39,324 nt of DNA. Origin: Luteimonas salinisoli (GTDB lineage Bacteria; Pseudomonadota; Gammaproteobacteria; Xanthomonadales; Xanthomonadaceae). Shown piece by piece: positions 6,730-14,159 of the stretch. Positions within the stretch are counted from its first letter, which is position 1; each line of letters starts with the position of its first letter. The stretch covers positions 1 to 39,324 of the forward strand of contig NZ_JACCKA010000056.1 in the NCBI RefSeq assembly GCF_013425525.1, read 5' to 3'. The notes below the pieces were generated by a model. It was not told the origin of the DNA. It saw nothing but the letters and a program-made list of their open reading frames with translations, and made no database searches. Made by a program: the position numbers and the translations under genes.

Positions 6730-7470
6730 ATGTGGTTGCGATGGATGGTTGCGGGATTGCTGGGGGTGTCTGCATGGGCCGGTGCGCAGGAGCCCGCGAC
6801 AGAAGTGGCGGTCCTTTCCACCCTGCACCGGATGCATGGGGACGTGCCGGGTTATGGCCTGGACGTGCTTGCCGGCGACCTCGAGGCGCTGGCGCCCGAC
6901 GTGCTGTGCATCGAGGTGCGCCCGGACAGGCTCGCGGAGCGGGCGCCGGAGCAGGTCAAGATCGAGTATCCGGAAGTGGTTTACCCGATGCTGGAGCAGG
7001 GCGGGTACCGCGTCTATCCGATGGAGCCCGCCGAACCGGCCTACAGTGTCATGGTCGAACCCTACCGCGCGGCCCAGGAGGCTTTCGTCGCCGGTCAGCC
7101 AGAGGCGTCGGCGGCGTTCGACGCCTATGTCGAGGGCATGTACGCGGCACTGCGTGCCTACTGGACGTCGTCCGCTCGGGTGAACGATGCGGTCACCGAT
7201 GCCCACATGCGCGCCAAGCATATGTTGCAGGATGCGTTGTTCGGCACGGCGGAAGCGGAAGGCTGGGAACGGTGGAACCGCCATTTCCTCGCCGTTGTCG
7301 ATCGGGCGCTCGACGAGAACCCCGGCAAGCGCGTGGTGGTGCTGGTGGGCGCCGAGCACGCCTACTGGCTGCGCGACCGCCTGCGTGGCCGCCCGGGCAT
7401 CCGCCTGCTCGGCACGGTGGAATCGCCGGAGCGTCGGCCCCGGAAACCGCAGGCGGTCCCAGGCGAGTAG
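6730..7470 (+). CDS. Secreted TraB/ChaN-like protein, function unknown
   Basis: 246-residue exported protein. The start at 6730 follows AAGGGAGG and gives a clean signal peptide (MWLRWMVAGLLGVSAWAGAQ). The mature part opens with a strand ending VLSTLHRMHGD, then DVLCIEVRPDRL, and near the C-terminus has VVVLVGAEHAYWLRDRL. This Glu-rich first motif and the late G-A-E/G-H motif resemble the TraB/GumN and ChaN/EreA-like superfamily, so it may be a metal-dependent hydrolase, but the family assignment is an impression. The gene lies alone, closely followed by repeat copy R3 (about 10 bases after the stop), and looks like a cassette. Confidence 0.7.
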   Translation: MWLRWMVAGLLGVSAWAGAQEPATEVAVLSTLHRMHGDVPGYGLDVLAGDLEALAPDVLCIEVRPDRLAERAPEQVKIEYPEVVYPMLEQGGYRVYPMEPAEPAYSVMVEPYRAAQEAFVAGQPEASAAFDAYVEGMYAALRAYWTSSARVNDAVTDAHMRAKHMLQDALFGTAEAEGWERWNRHFLAVVDRALDENPGKRVVVLVGAEHAYWLRDRLRGRPGIRLLGTVESPERRPRKPQAVPGE

Positions 7471-7478
7471 TCCCTGCG

Positions 7479-7505
7479 GGGAAAATGAACCTGACCCCAT
7501 TTTTT
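7479..7505 (-). repeat. Dispersed repeat R3
   Basis: GAAAATGAACCTGACCCC followed by AT and a T-run. On the minus strand it reads as the intact form of the repeat that the IS has split at the start of the window. It joins directly onto the orphan dehydrogenase tail at 7508. Confidence 0.8.
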
Positions 7506-7507
7506 TT

Positions 7508-7552
7508 GGCCAGATCCTGCGGCTGACGGCGCAGGAGGAGCGCCGGCAGTAG
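7508..7552 (+). pseudogene. Orphan 3' end of a second PQQ sugar dehydrogenase gene
   Basis: These 45 bases match 6005-6049, the end of the sugar dehydrogenase gene, with three differences. All three are at third codon positions and silent (Leu, Gln, Arg), so both encode GQILRLTAQEERRQ and a TAG stop. Nothing upstream of 7508 resembles the dehydrogenase: the similarity ends at the repeat's T-run. This is the tail of a diverged paralogue or homologous allele whose body was lost. It precedes the GlcG-like gene by 52 bases. Confidence 0.85.
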
Positions 7553-7604
7553 CGGACCGGCCCGGAGGGCGTTCGTGCATGTCATTCCTACGGAGGAAAG
7601 CAGG

Positions 7605-8081
7605 ATGAAAGGGATCGTTTCCGCCAGCCTCGTCGCGACCGCCGCCTTGTTGGCGAGCATGGGGTCGCAGGCGCAGACCCCGCGGCCCGTCCTCGACTTC
7701 GAGACGGCGGACGCCATCCGCGACCATTGCCTGGCCCGCGCCGCGGAGGCCGGCCATGCGGTCGCGGTCGCGGTCTTCGACGACGGTGGCGACTTGGTGA
7801 GCTTCTCCAACCATGGGGCCTCGCCGGCCGCCGCCGCCGTGGCGCAATGGAAGGGACGCTCCGCGGCGATGTATCGGAGGTCGACGCGCGAGACGGCCGC
7901 ATGGAACGTGCCGACCGCGCCGATGATCGCCGTCATGGAAGGTGGCGTGCCGCTGTTTGCCCGGGACGGTACGGCGATCGGCGGCGTCGGCGTCTCCGGT
8001 GCGCCGTCGGAGTTCGACGCCGAATGCGGGACCCGGGCGGCCGAGGCGGCGAGCCTGACGGTCGCGCGTCCGCAAGAGTGA
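7605..8081 (+). CDS. GlcG/HbpS family (DUF336) haem-binding protein, exported
   Basis: 158 residues. GGAGGA 7 bases upstream fixes the ATG at 7605, giving a signal peptide (MKGIVSASLVATAALLASMG, cleaved after AQ). The mature protein is the GlcG/HbpS fold: ARAAEAGHAVAVAVFDDGGD, then SFSNHGASPAAAAVAQWKGR and, near the end, GGVPLF and IGGVGVSGAPSEFDAECG. HbpS-type members bind haem or related ligands; members are often encoded near oxidoreductases. It follows the orphan tail of a sugar dehydrogenase gene, so it probably once sat downstream of a full dehydrogenase. Repeats R3 and R4, in opposite orientations, bracket it. Confidence 0.85.
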   Translation: MKGIVSASLVATAALLASMGSQAQTPRPVLDFETADAIRDHCLARAAEAGHAVAVAVFDDGGDLVSFSNHGASPAAAAVAQWKGRSAAMYRRSTRETAAWNVPTAPMIAVMEGGVPLFARDGTAIGGVGVSGAPSEFDAECGTRAAEAASLTVARPQE

Positions 8082-8090
8082 GGCAAAGGC

Positions 8091-8109
8091 GGGGTCAGGT
8101 TCAATTTCC
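8091..8109 (+). repeat. Dispersed repeat R4
   Basis: GGGGTCAGGTTCAATTTCC, plus orientation, ten bases after the GlcG-like stop. It is inverted relative to R3 at 7479-7505, so the two bracket the dehydrogenase tail and the GlcG-like gene. Confidence 0.8.
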
Positions 8110-8161
8110 ATTGGCGCCGTCGACGGTGCATGCTGGCATCCCCTTCGCTTCGGGAGTCCGC

Positions 8162-8530
8162 GTGTCCGGATCGCCACGCAACGCCTCTGCAGTTTCCGCC
8201 CTGTGCATGGCCCTGGCCGTCGCGGGCTGTGCCACCACTGCCGGTGCGCCGCTTGCGGCCGGCGCACAGGCCGCGGTCGAGGGGACCGTCGTGTCCGTGG
8301 ATACCCAACCGTGGACCTATGACGGCCACGCGGTGGTCGAAATCGATACGCGCGGACATGGCCGCATGGCCGTGCACCTGCCGGCGCGGTGGAACCTGTG
8401 CAAGGCGCCGCCGGTGGAGGTCGAAGCGCTCGCCGTGGGCATGCCGGTGCGTGCCGTCGGTACCGTCGGTGCCGAGGGCGAAATGATGGTATGCGAGTCC
8501 GAGACCCATCGGCTGGTGCCGGTCGACTGA
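8162..8530 (+). CDS. Small putative lipoprotein, unknown function
   Basis: About 122 residues from a GTG at 8162 with GGGAG five bases upstream. The N-terminus ends in a lipobox (LAVAGC, Cys23), so the protein should be lipid-anchored. The mature part is a compact beta-rich domain (VEGTVVSVDTQPWTYDG, GHGRMAVHLPARWNLC, AVGMPVRAVGTVGAEG) resembling OB-fold-like exported proteins. I do not recognise a named family. It stands alone, convergent with the sugar dehydrogenase gene that ends at 8591. No ATG precedes the signal sequence in frame, so the GTG choice depends on the ribosome site and lipobox. Confidence 0.62.
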   Translation: MSGSPRNASAVSALCMALAVAGCATTAGAPLAAGAQAAVEGTVVSVDTQPWTYDGHAVVEIDTRGHGRMAVHLPARWNLCKAPPVEVEALAVGMPVRAVGTVGAEGEMMVCESETHRLVPVD

Positions 8531-8590
8531 AGCCCGCCGTGGGACCGCAAAACGGCAAGCCTCGATGGCCGGCGCAGCGGCAGGCGGGGG

Positions 8591-9907
8591 TCAGCGCAAA
8601 CGCTGGGTCGCCGCCCCTTGCGCCGGCGTCACCCGCCACACCGTGTTCGACAGGTCGTCGGCGACGATCAGCGCGCCGCGCGGATCCACGGTCACGCCGA
8701 CCGGACGGCCGCGGGTCTTGCCGTCGTCGCCGAGGAAGCCGGTGACGAAGTCGACCGGCTCGCCCGAGGGACGGCCGTTGCGGAACGGTACGAAGATCAC
8801 CTTGTAGCCGACCGGCTCGTCGCGGTTCCAGCTGCCGTGCTCGCCGACGAACACGCCGTGGGCGAATCGCGCGCCCATTGCGGGAACGGAGAAGTCCAGG
8901 CCGAGCGCGGCGACGTGCGAGCCCAGACTGTAGTCCGGCACGATCGCCGAGGCGACCTTCTGCGGATCCTGCGGCCGCACGCGCGGGTCCACGTGCTGGC
9001 CCCAGTAGCTGTAGGGCCAGCCGTAGAAGCCGCCCTCGCGAACCGAGGTGAGGTAGTCGGGTACCAGGTTGGGTCCGAGCTCGTCGCGCTCGTTCACCAC
9101 CGCCCACAGCGTGCCGCTGCCCGGCTGGATCGCGAGCGCGGTCGGATTGCGCAGGCCGGTCGCGTAGGGCTTGTGCGCGCCGGTTTCGGCATCCACCTCC
9201 CACACCATCGCGCGGTTCGCCTCGGCGGTCATGCCGCGCTCTGTGATGTTGCTGTTGGAGCCGATGCCGACGTAGAGGAAGCGTCCGTCGGCGCTGGCGG
9301 CGAGCGCCTTGGTCCAGTGGTGGTTGATCTCCGAGGGCAGGTCCGCGACCTTGTCCGGCGGCCCGCTGGCGCGGGTCTGGCCGTCCCGGTAGTCGAAGCG
9401 CACCAGCGCGTCCTGGTTGGCGACGTAGAGATCGCCGTCGACCAGTGCCAGCCCATAGGGCGCATCGAGGTCCTCGGCGAACACGTTCTGGTGCTCGTAG
9501 GTGCCGTCGCCGTCGCCGTCGCGCAGCAGGGTCAGGCGGTCGCCGCTCTCGACCTGGGTGGTGCCCTTGGACTTGATGTAGCCGGCGATGACGTCCTTCG
9601 GCTTCAGGCTCGGCGCATTGCCGCCGCGGCCCTCGGCCACAAGGATGTCGCCATTGGGAAGCACCAGGGTCTGGCGCGGGATCTTCAGGCCGGTAGCGAT
9701 GGCGGCGATCGCGTAGCCCTGCGGCACGGTCGGCAGTCGGTCGCCCCATTCCGCGGGCTCGGCCACGTTCATGCTGGGCAGCAGTCCGTGCTGCTGGTCG
9801 GGGAGCGTCGGATCGGGGCCGTACTGCGCGGGGTCCGGATCGCCGCCGCTGCAGGCGCCCAGCAGGGCGGACAGGCCGATGGCCGCAAGCACGTTCGAGC
9901 GTTTCAT
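8591..9907 (-). CDS. Lipoprotein PQQ-dependent sugar (sorbosone-type) dehydrogenase
   Basis: 438 residues. The N-terminus is a lipoprotein signal (MKRSNVLAAIGLSALLGAC, Cys19). The rest is a six-bladed GSDH-type propeller: IATGLKIPRQTLVLPNGDIL, VAEGRGG, LLRDGDGDGTYE, VFAEDLDAPYGLAL, TGLRNPTALAIQPGSG, EGGFYGWPYSYWG and FVGEHGSWNR. Members use PQQ and calcium to oxidise sugars or pyranosones at the outer side of the membrane; the exact substrate cannot be read from sequence. There is no haem motif, unlike the 4556 fusion. The start overlaps the DUF2231 stop by four bases (ATGA) and has GGGAGG upstream, so the two form an operon. Confidence 0.9.
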   Translation of the reverse strand: MKRSNVLAAIGLSALLGACSGGDPDPAQYGPDPTLPDQQHGLLPSMNVAEPAEWGDRLPTVPQGYAIAAIATGLKIPRQTLVLPNGDILVAEGRGGNAPSLKPKDVIAGYIKSKGTTQVESGDRLTLLRDGDGDGTYEHQNVFAEDLDAPYGLALVDGDLYVANQDALVRFDYRDGQTRASGPPDKVADLPSEINHHWTKALAASADGRFLYVGIGSNSNITERGMTAEANRAMVWEVDAETGAHKPYATGLRNPTALAIQPGSGTLWAVVNERDELGPNLVPDYLTSVREGGFYGWPYSYWGQHVDPRVRPQDPQKVASAIVPDYSLGSHVAALGLDFSVPAMGARFAHGVFVGEHGSWNRDEPVGYKVIFVPFRNGRPSGEPVDFVTGFLGDDGKTRGRPVGVTVDPRGALIVADDLSNTVWRVTPAQGAATQRLR

Positions 9908-10332
9908 GCGCCACCTCCCGCGCGGATGCCGAAGAAGCCGATCCAGGCGGCCGCGCCTGCAAGCGCGGCGACGATCGCCGAGAGCACCAGGCCCGCGGGC
10001 ATGCTGGCCCAGGCGTCCCTGGCATGGACCAGGGCGTTGATGAAGCCGAGCGCCCAGGTCGCCAGGAGCAGCAGCGCGTAGGCGAGCTGGCGCCGATCCC
10101 GCCGATCGGCGCGGATCAGGTCGACGACGGCCCATGCCAGGACGCAGGCGCCGAGCACCAGGCCGCCTGCGATCAGCCAGGAAGCGAAGTTCGCCCATTG
10201 GATCTGGTAGCTCGAGGCGTACGCGATGTCGTTCAGCACGGCGCCCAGGAACAGCGGTACGGTGCCCGCGAGCAGGAACGCGTGGAGCGGATGAAGCGCG
10301 CGCCGAGGTCTCGGGTCGGCGATGACGGCCAT
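9904..10332 (-). CDS. DUF2231 family four-helix membrane protein
   Basis: 142 residues from an ATG at 10332 with GGGAGGA seven bases upstream (a longer frame from 10371 lacks this site). Four hydrophobic helices are visible: HAFLLAGTVPLFLGAVLND, ASWLIAGGLVLGACVLAWAV, LAYALLLLATWALGFINALV and LVLSAIVAALAGAAAWIGFF. The HPLHAFL start is typical of DUF2231 inner-membrane proteins, often paired with secreted sugar dehydrogenases or cytochromes, and thought to take part in electron transfer. Its stop overlaps the dehydrogenase start, which supports a joint role, perhaps passing electrons from the lipoprotein enzyme to the respiratory chain (inference). Confidence 0.85.
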   Translation of the reverse strand: MAVIADPRPRRALHPLHAFLLAGTVPLFLGAVLNDIAYASSYQIQWANFASWLIAGGLVLGACVLAWAVVDLIRADRRDRRQLAYALLLLATWALGFINALVHARDAWASMPAGLVLSAIVAALAGAAAWIGFFGIRAGGGA

Positions 10333-10713
10333 GGCGGCGTCCTCCCTGAGGATGGTCGGGTGCGGCCCCACGGACGCGAAACCACCGCCAGCGTGGGGGC
10401 CGGGAGGTCGAGACTAGCGGGACCGTCGTGGTCGTCGTGCGACGATGCCGGCGGCCACGGCCACGGCCACGGCCACGGCCACGGCGATAGCAATGGCAAT
10501 GGCAATGGCAATGGCGATCGGTCGTCGATGCCTATCGGGGACGGCGCGCGGGCGAGTGAGCCTGGGCAAGGCGACGGCGACAGCGACGGCCTCGGTCCGT
10601 GCCGGAAGCGACGACCCGGGTGCAGGCGGCGGCAGATCGGCTCCCGGGGCACGTCGATCCCGATCATCCACCGCCTCGATGACGCAGATGCATGCCGGTG
10701 CTACCGTTTCGCC
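10333..10713. other. Intergenic region with hexamer repeats
   Basis: About 380 bases without a convincing gene. It holds the hexamer array described separately. Open frames across it encode low-complexity His-Gly, Ala-Thr or Ala-Val/Ala-Ile runs and have no family resemblance. Promoters of both the minus-strand operon and the downstream plus-strand gene should lie here, but I see no clear -35/-10 pair. Confidence 0.6.
10453..10518. repeat. Hexanucleotide tandem array
   Basis: Eleven consecutive hexamers: five GGCCAC, then GGCGAT, AGCAAT, three GGCAAT and a closing GGCGAT. The array changes unit halfway, so two related microsatellites abut. Length variation by slippage is likely. It lies between the divergent DUF2231 operon and the YdeI-like gene. 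Confidence 0.9.
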
Positions 10714-11259
10714 ATGGGCAAGTTCGCGAAGATCGGATTCAAGGCGGAGCTGCTGCGGCCGGCGAGCCCGAAAGGCGCCTCCTGGGCCTTTCTCGTGGTG
10801 CCCGCGAGCGCCAGCGCGAAGCTGCCGACGCGGAGCATGACGACCGTCGACGGCGCCCTCGATGGCCATCCCTTCCGGGCCACCCTCGAGCCGGACGGCA
10901 AGGGAAGCCATTGGCTCAAGGTGCCCAGGGCGATGCGTGAAGCCGTCGGCGCGAACGTGGGCGACATCGTCGCCCTCGAGATCATGCCGGCGGCGGAGGA
11001 GCCGGAGCCCCGCGTGCCGGGCGAGCTTCGCAAGGCGCTGGCGGCCGCTCCGGAGGCGCGGGCGCAGTGGTCCAGCCTGACGCCCGTGGCGCGGAGAGAC
11101 TGGATCCGGTGGATCACCTCCGCAAAGAAGGCGGAGACGCGCGAGCGCCGCATCGCCAACGCCTGCTCGATGCTCGCGTCCGGGAAGCGCCGCGTCTGCT
11201 GCTTCGACCGATCCGGGATCTACGGCAAGGGTCTCGGCGCTCCCGAACCGGCGGGGTAG
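10714..11259 (+). CDS. DUF1905 / YdeI-OmdA family protein
   Basis: 181 residues, cytoplasmic. Residues about 1-95 form a DUF1905 barrel (FKAELLRPASPKGASWAFLV, then GHPFRATLEPDGKGSHWLKV and REAVGANVGDIVALEI). Residues about 105-165 are the helical YdeI/OmdA domain (ELRKALAAAPEARAQWSSL, ARRDWIRWITSAKKAETR, RRIANACSMLASGKR). Related proteins have been linked to resistance to cationic peptides or bacteriocins, but the mechanism is unknown. The ATG at 10714 is the first sensible start; no strong ribosome site precedes it. The long upstream frame through the hexamer array is not part of the gene. Confidence 0.85.
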   Translation: MGKFAKIGFKAELLRPASPKGASWAFLVVPASASAKLPTRSMTTVDGALDGHPFRATLEPDGKGSHWLKVPRAMREAVGANVGDIVALEIMPAAEEPEPRVPGELRKALAAAPEARAQWSSLTPVARRDWIRWITSAKKAETRERRIANACSMLASGKRRVCCFDRSGIYGKGLGAPEPAG

Positions 11260-11372
11260 GGAGCGTCCGGTATCCGGCTTGTGGCAGCAACCCGCGAAAC
11301 CAGTGCCTGTGCGTCGGTCCGCGCCGCATCGGCGTAGACTCCGGCCGGGAGCGGGAGCCTTGGGAGCATGGG

Positions 11373-11957
11373 ATGATGGACGTGCCGAACTGCCTGTTGA
11401 AGGCGATCCGGGACTACCGTGCGCAGCATGCGCTCCCGCAGCCGTTCTCGGAGTGCCTGGACAGGCTCGAAGCGCAAGGCTTCTCCCTGCTCCGCGAGCC
11501 GGCCGCATCGGACCGCGGCGTTCGCTGGCACGCGGCGGGCTTCGTCGTCCACTACGTGGCGCTCGCGCTCGACGATCACCGGGTTTCCGAGCGCGAGATG
11601 GGGAACATCCTGGCGTTGAAGCGGATCTACCGCCTGGACGAAGGGGATCTTCTGGCGCTACAGAGACAGGCGATCGCGGATCTGCTCCGCCTGGAGACGG
11701 CAAAGCTGCTGGCGGACGAGCGTGTCGACGATCTGGAGCTCATGCACCAGGCCGACCTGCAGCGCGCCCTGGGCCTGGGCTACGACGAGTATCTCCGGCT
11801 GACCAGGGACAGCATCAGGCCGGTCGTCGAACAGATGCTCGAGGAAGCCAGGGGCGGCAGCGGGCAGCGGCAGGACGAGATCATCCGCAGGCTGCAGGCC
11901 TTGCAGACGGTGCTCAGGGTCGACAGGGCGACGATGACGGCGATCTGGCCGGACTGA
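11373..11957 (+). CDS. Helical protein of unknown function, TerB-like
   Basis: 194 residues, all-helical by eye, without signal or membrane segment. The middle (VVHYVALALDDHRVSEREMG, then ILALKRIYRLDEGDLLALQR) looks like the acidic, Asp/Glu-rich helices of TerB/DjlA-like domains, which can bind metal, but conserved motifs are not clear enough to assign a family. The C-terminus has a Gln/Arg-rich amphipathic helix. ATG at 11373 follows GGGAG by six bases; the next codon is also ATG. It is monocistronic, 113 bases after the YdeI-like gene. Confidence 0.7.
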   Translation: MMDVPNCLLKAIRDYRAQHALPQPFSECLDRLEAQGFSLLREPAASDRGVRWHAAGFVVHYVALALDDHRVSEREMGNILALKRIYRLDEGDLLALQRQAIADLLRLETAKLLADERVDDLELMHQADLQRALGLGYDEYLRLTRDSIRPVVEQMLEEARGGSGQRQDEIIRRLQALQTVLRVDRATMTAIWPD

Positions 11958-11972
11958 AACCAGCGGTGGCGT

Positions 11973-11985
11973 CCCCGGCTCGGGG
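11973..11985. terminator. Possible terminator hairpin after the TerB-like gene
   Basis: CCCCG-GCT-CGGGG lies 16 bases after the stop at 11957. There is no immediate T-run (a T-rich stretch appears only at about 12020), so termination is uncertain. Confidence 0.3.
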
Positions 11986-12156
11986 CGCGTGGCCGTCGCA
12001 TTCGAGTCGACTCCGCCCCGATTTTTCTTTGCTGCGGCGCAGCTTGCCCCAATGGACAGTGGCCGGCGCCGGTCGGCGCTGGCCTACTGGCCCGGTTCCC
12101 GCACCTCCCTCGCCGGCGCATCCGCCGGCCGTCATCCGAGTCCGAGGAGCTGTCAC

Positions 12157-13986
12157 GTGATCGAGCCGATTCCCTTGCGTGCGCGTGCCGCCCCGGCGCT
12201 GCTGCGCCACGCGCTCGCCTGCCTGCTGTTCGCATGCGCCGCCGTCGCAGCGCCCTTTGCGTTCGCCCAGGCCGAAGTCACCGGCTTCGGCAGCAATCCC
12301 GGCAATCTGCGCATGTTCAAGCACGTGCCGGCCGGACTGCCTGCCGGCGCGCCGCTGGTCGTGGCCTTGCACGGATGCGCGCAAAGCGCATCCAGCTACG
12401 ATGCCGAAACCGGGTGGCAGATGCTGGCCGACCGCTGGCAATTCGCCTTGCTGCTGCCGCAGCAGCAGGGCAGCAACAACGCCAGCGCCTGCTTCAACTG
12501 GTTCGAACTGGGCGACACGGCACGCGGGCAGGGCGAAGCGCTGTCGATCAAGCAGATGGTCGACCGCATGCTGGCCGATCACGGCGGTGATCCGTCGCGC
12601 GTCTACGCCACCGGCCTGTCCGCGGGCGGGGCGATGACCGCGGTCATGCTCGCCGCCTATCCGGACGTGTTCGCCGGCGGCGCCATCCTCTCCGGCGTGC
12701 CCTATCGCTGCGCGACCAGCCAGAGTGCGGCATTCGGCTGCATGAATCCCGGTACCGATCTCACCCCTGCGCAATGGGGCGACAGGGTGCGATCGGCCCA
12801 CGGCGGCTACGCCGGTCCATGGCCCATCGTCTCGATCTGGCACGGCGATGCCGACTACGTGGTGCGTCCGGCCAACCTGGCCGAGAGCATGGAGCAATGG
12901 ACCGACGTCCACGGCATCGACCAGATCGCGGACGCCAGCGACAGCGTCGCCGGCTATCCGCACCGGGTCTACGAGGATGCTTCCGGCACTCCGCGGGTGG
13001 AGACCTACACCATCACCGGCATGGGCCACGGCGCCCCGGTGGATCCGGGCTCGGGGGAAAGCCAGTGCGGCACCGCGGGTGCCTACATCCTCGACGCCGG
13101 CATCTGCGCCAGCTACTACATCGGGCATTTCTGGGGCCTGGACGATCTCGATGGCAGCGCGCCGGACGTCGTTCTCACCGCACCGGCGGACGGCGCCGAG
13201 GTCGGCGGCACGGTGGCGCTGGCGGCCGACGCCAGCGACGACATCGGCATTGCGCGGGTGGAGTTTCTCCTGGACGGCGTCCTTTTGGGCAGCGACGACA
13301 GTGCGCCGTACGGGCTCTCCTGGGACAGCACCGCCGCCACCGACGGCGCGCACACGCTGCAGGCGCGCGCGATCGATCTGGTCGACAATGTCGGCACTTC
13401 GGCCCCGGCGCACGTGAACGTCGTCAACGGTGGAAACGGCGGCGTGCCGCAGACGGCCGAGTTCTCCAGCGAGGCGGCCAACGACGGCTATGTGAAGGCC
13501 GATGCCGGCGGCGGCTCGCCCGCCGTCGGCACGCTGGAAGCCTACTTCGGCCTTGCGATCGGCCGCGGCACGGACGGCAAGTACAACCGCAGCCTGCTCT
13601 CGTTCGATACGTCCGCGCTGCCCGACGCCGCCATCGTGGTCTCGGCGACGCTGACGGTGCGCTACAACGGCGGCCATGGCGACCCATGGGCGAACCCGCC
13701 GGGCAACGCGCTGGTCGTCGACGCGCACCCCGGCTGCGTGGGGACCTGCGCCACCGAAGGCGGCGACTACGCCGCTGCGATGGCTGCGCTCGACGTCGCC
13801 CGGCTGCAGCCCTTCAGCGGCGGCAGCCAGACCAGCAACCTGTTCGACGGCGCCGGCCTGGCGGCGATCAACCGCCATGGCCACACCCAGTTGCGGCTGC
13901 GGTTCAGCGGCAATCCCGCCGCGACCGGCTACGTGTGGATAGGCAATGGCGCCAGCGCGAAGCTGACGGTGGAGTACCTGCCCTGA
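12157..13986 (+). CDS. Secreted PHB-depolymerase-family esterase with Ig-like and C-terminal beta domain
   Basis: 609 residues from a GTG at 12157 with GAGGAG seven bases upstream. A signal peptide ends near residue 40 (AAPFAFAQA). Residues about 45-330 are an alpha/beta hydrolase of the esterase-PHB depolymerase family: oxyanion region VVALHGCAQSASSY, nucleophile Ser155 in GLSAGG, Asp231/233 in HGDADYVV, His291 in GMGHGAP. Then comes an Ig-like Big_9-type module (about 338-425, VVLTAPADGAEVGG) and a DNRLRE-like C-terminal domain (about 440-609, YNRSLLSFDTSALPDAAIVV). The enzyme should cleave a polyester or acyl-polysaccharide outside the cell; substrate is unknown. The two accessory domains probably bind polymer or surface. 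Confidence 0.88.
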   Translation: MIEPIPLRARAAPALLRHALACLLFACAAVAAPFAFAQAEVTGFGSNPGNLRMFKHVPAGLPAGAPLVVALHGCAQSASSYDAETGWQMLADRWQFALLLPQQQGSNNASACFNWFELGDTARGQGEALSIKQMVDRMLADHGGDPSRVYATGLSAGGAMTAVMLAAYPDVFAGGAILSGVPYRCATSQSAAFGCMNPGTDLTPAQWGDRVRSAHGGYAGPWPIVSIWHGDADYVVRPANLAESMEQWTDVHGIDQIADASDSVAGYPHRVYEDASGTPRVETYTITGMGHGAPVDPGSGESQCGTAGAYILDAGICASYYIGHFWGLDDLDGSAPDVVLTAPADGAEVGGTVALAADASDDIGIARVEFLLDGVLLGSDDSAPYGLSWDSTAATDGAHTLQARAIDLVDNVGTSAPAHVNVVNGGNGGVPQTAEFSSEAANDGYVKADAGGGSPAVGTLEAYFGLAIGRGTDGKYNRSLLSFDTSALPDAAIVVSATLTVRYNGGHGDPWANPPGNALVVDAHPGCVGTCATEGGDYAAAMAALDVARLQPFSGGSQTSNLFDGAGLAAINRHGHTQLRLRFSGNPAATGYVWIGNGASAKLTVEYLP

Positions 13987-14159
13987 GATCCGGAACCGTG
14001 CGGCTGGCTCGGGCGGCGAAACGGCATGCGGCCGGCCCGCGCCGTCGCCCCCCGACGCATACCGGGATCAGGTTCGGACTCGAGATGGCTTCCTGAAGCG
14101 AGGTGACGGGAGCCATTCACCAGCAACGCCCGCGTCCGCCTCTTTCGACCGCCCCTGAG

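Noticed and set aside
8618..10081. Plus-strand frame opposite the lipoprotein dehydrogenase
   Set aside because: Antisense shadow; the minus-strand protein has a lipobox and GSDH motifs.
10445..10840. Ala-Thr/Ala-Met repeat protein encoded by the hexamer array
   Set aside because: The pattern is an automatic result of the hexamers; there is no ribosome site or downstream domain, and the frame overlaps the YdeI-like gene.
14064..14075. GGGATCAGGTTC as another dispersed repeat copy
   Set aside because: It has an inserted A relative to the core and lacks both the AT-rich flanks found in the firm copies; most likely chance or a different family.
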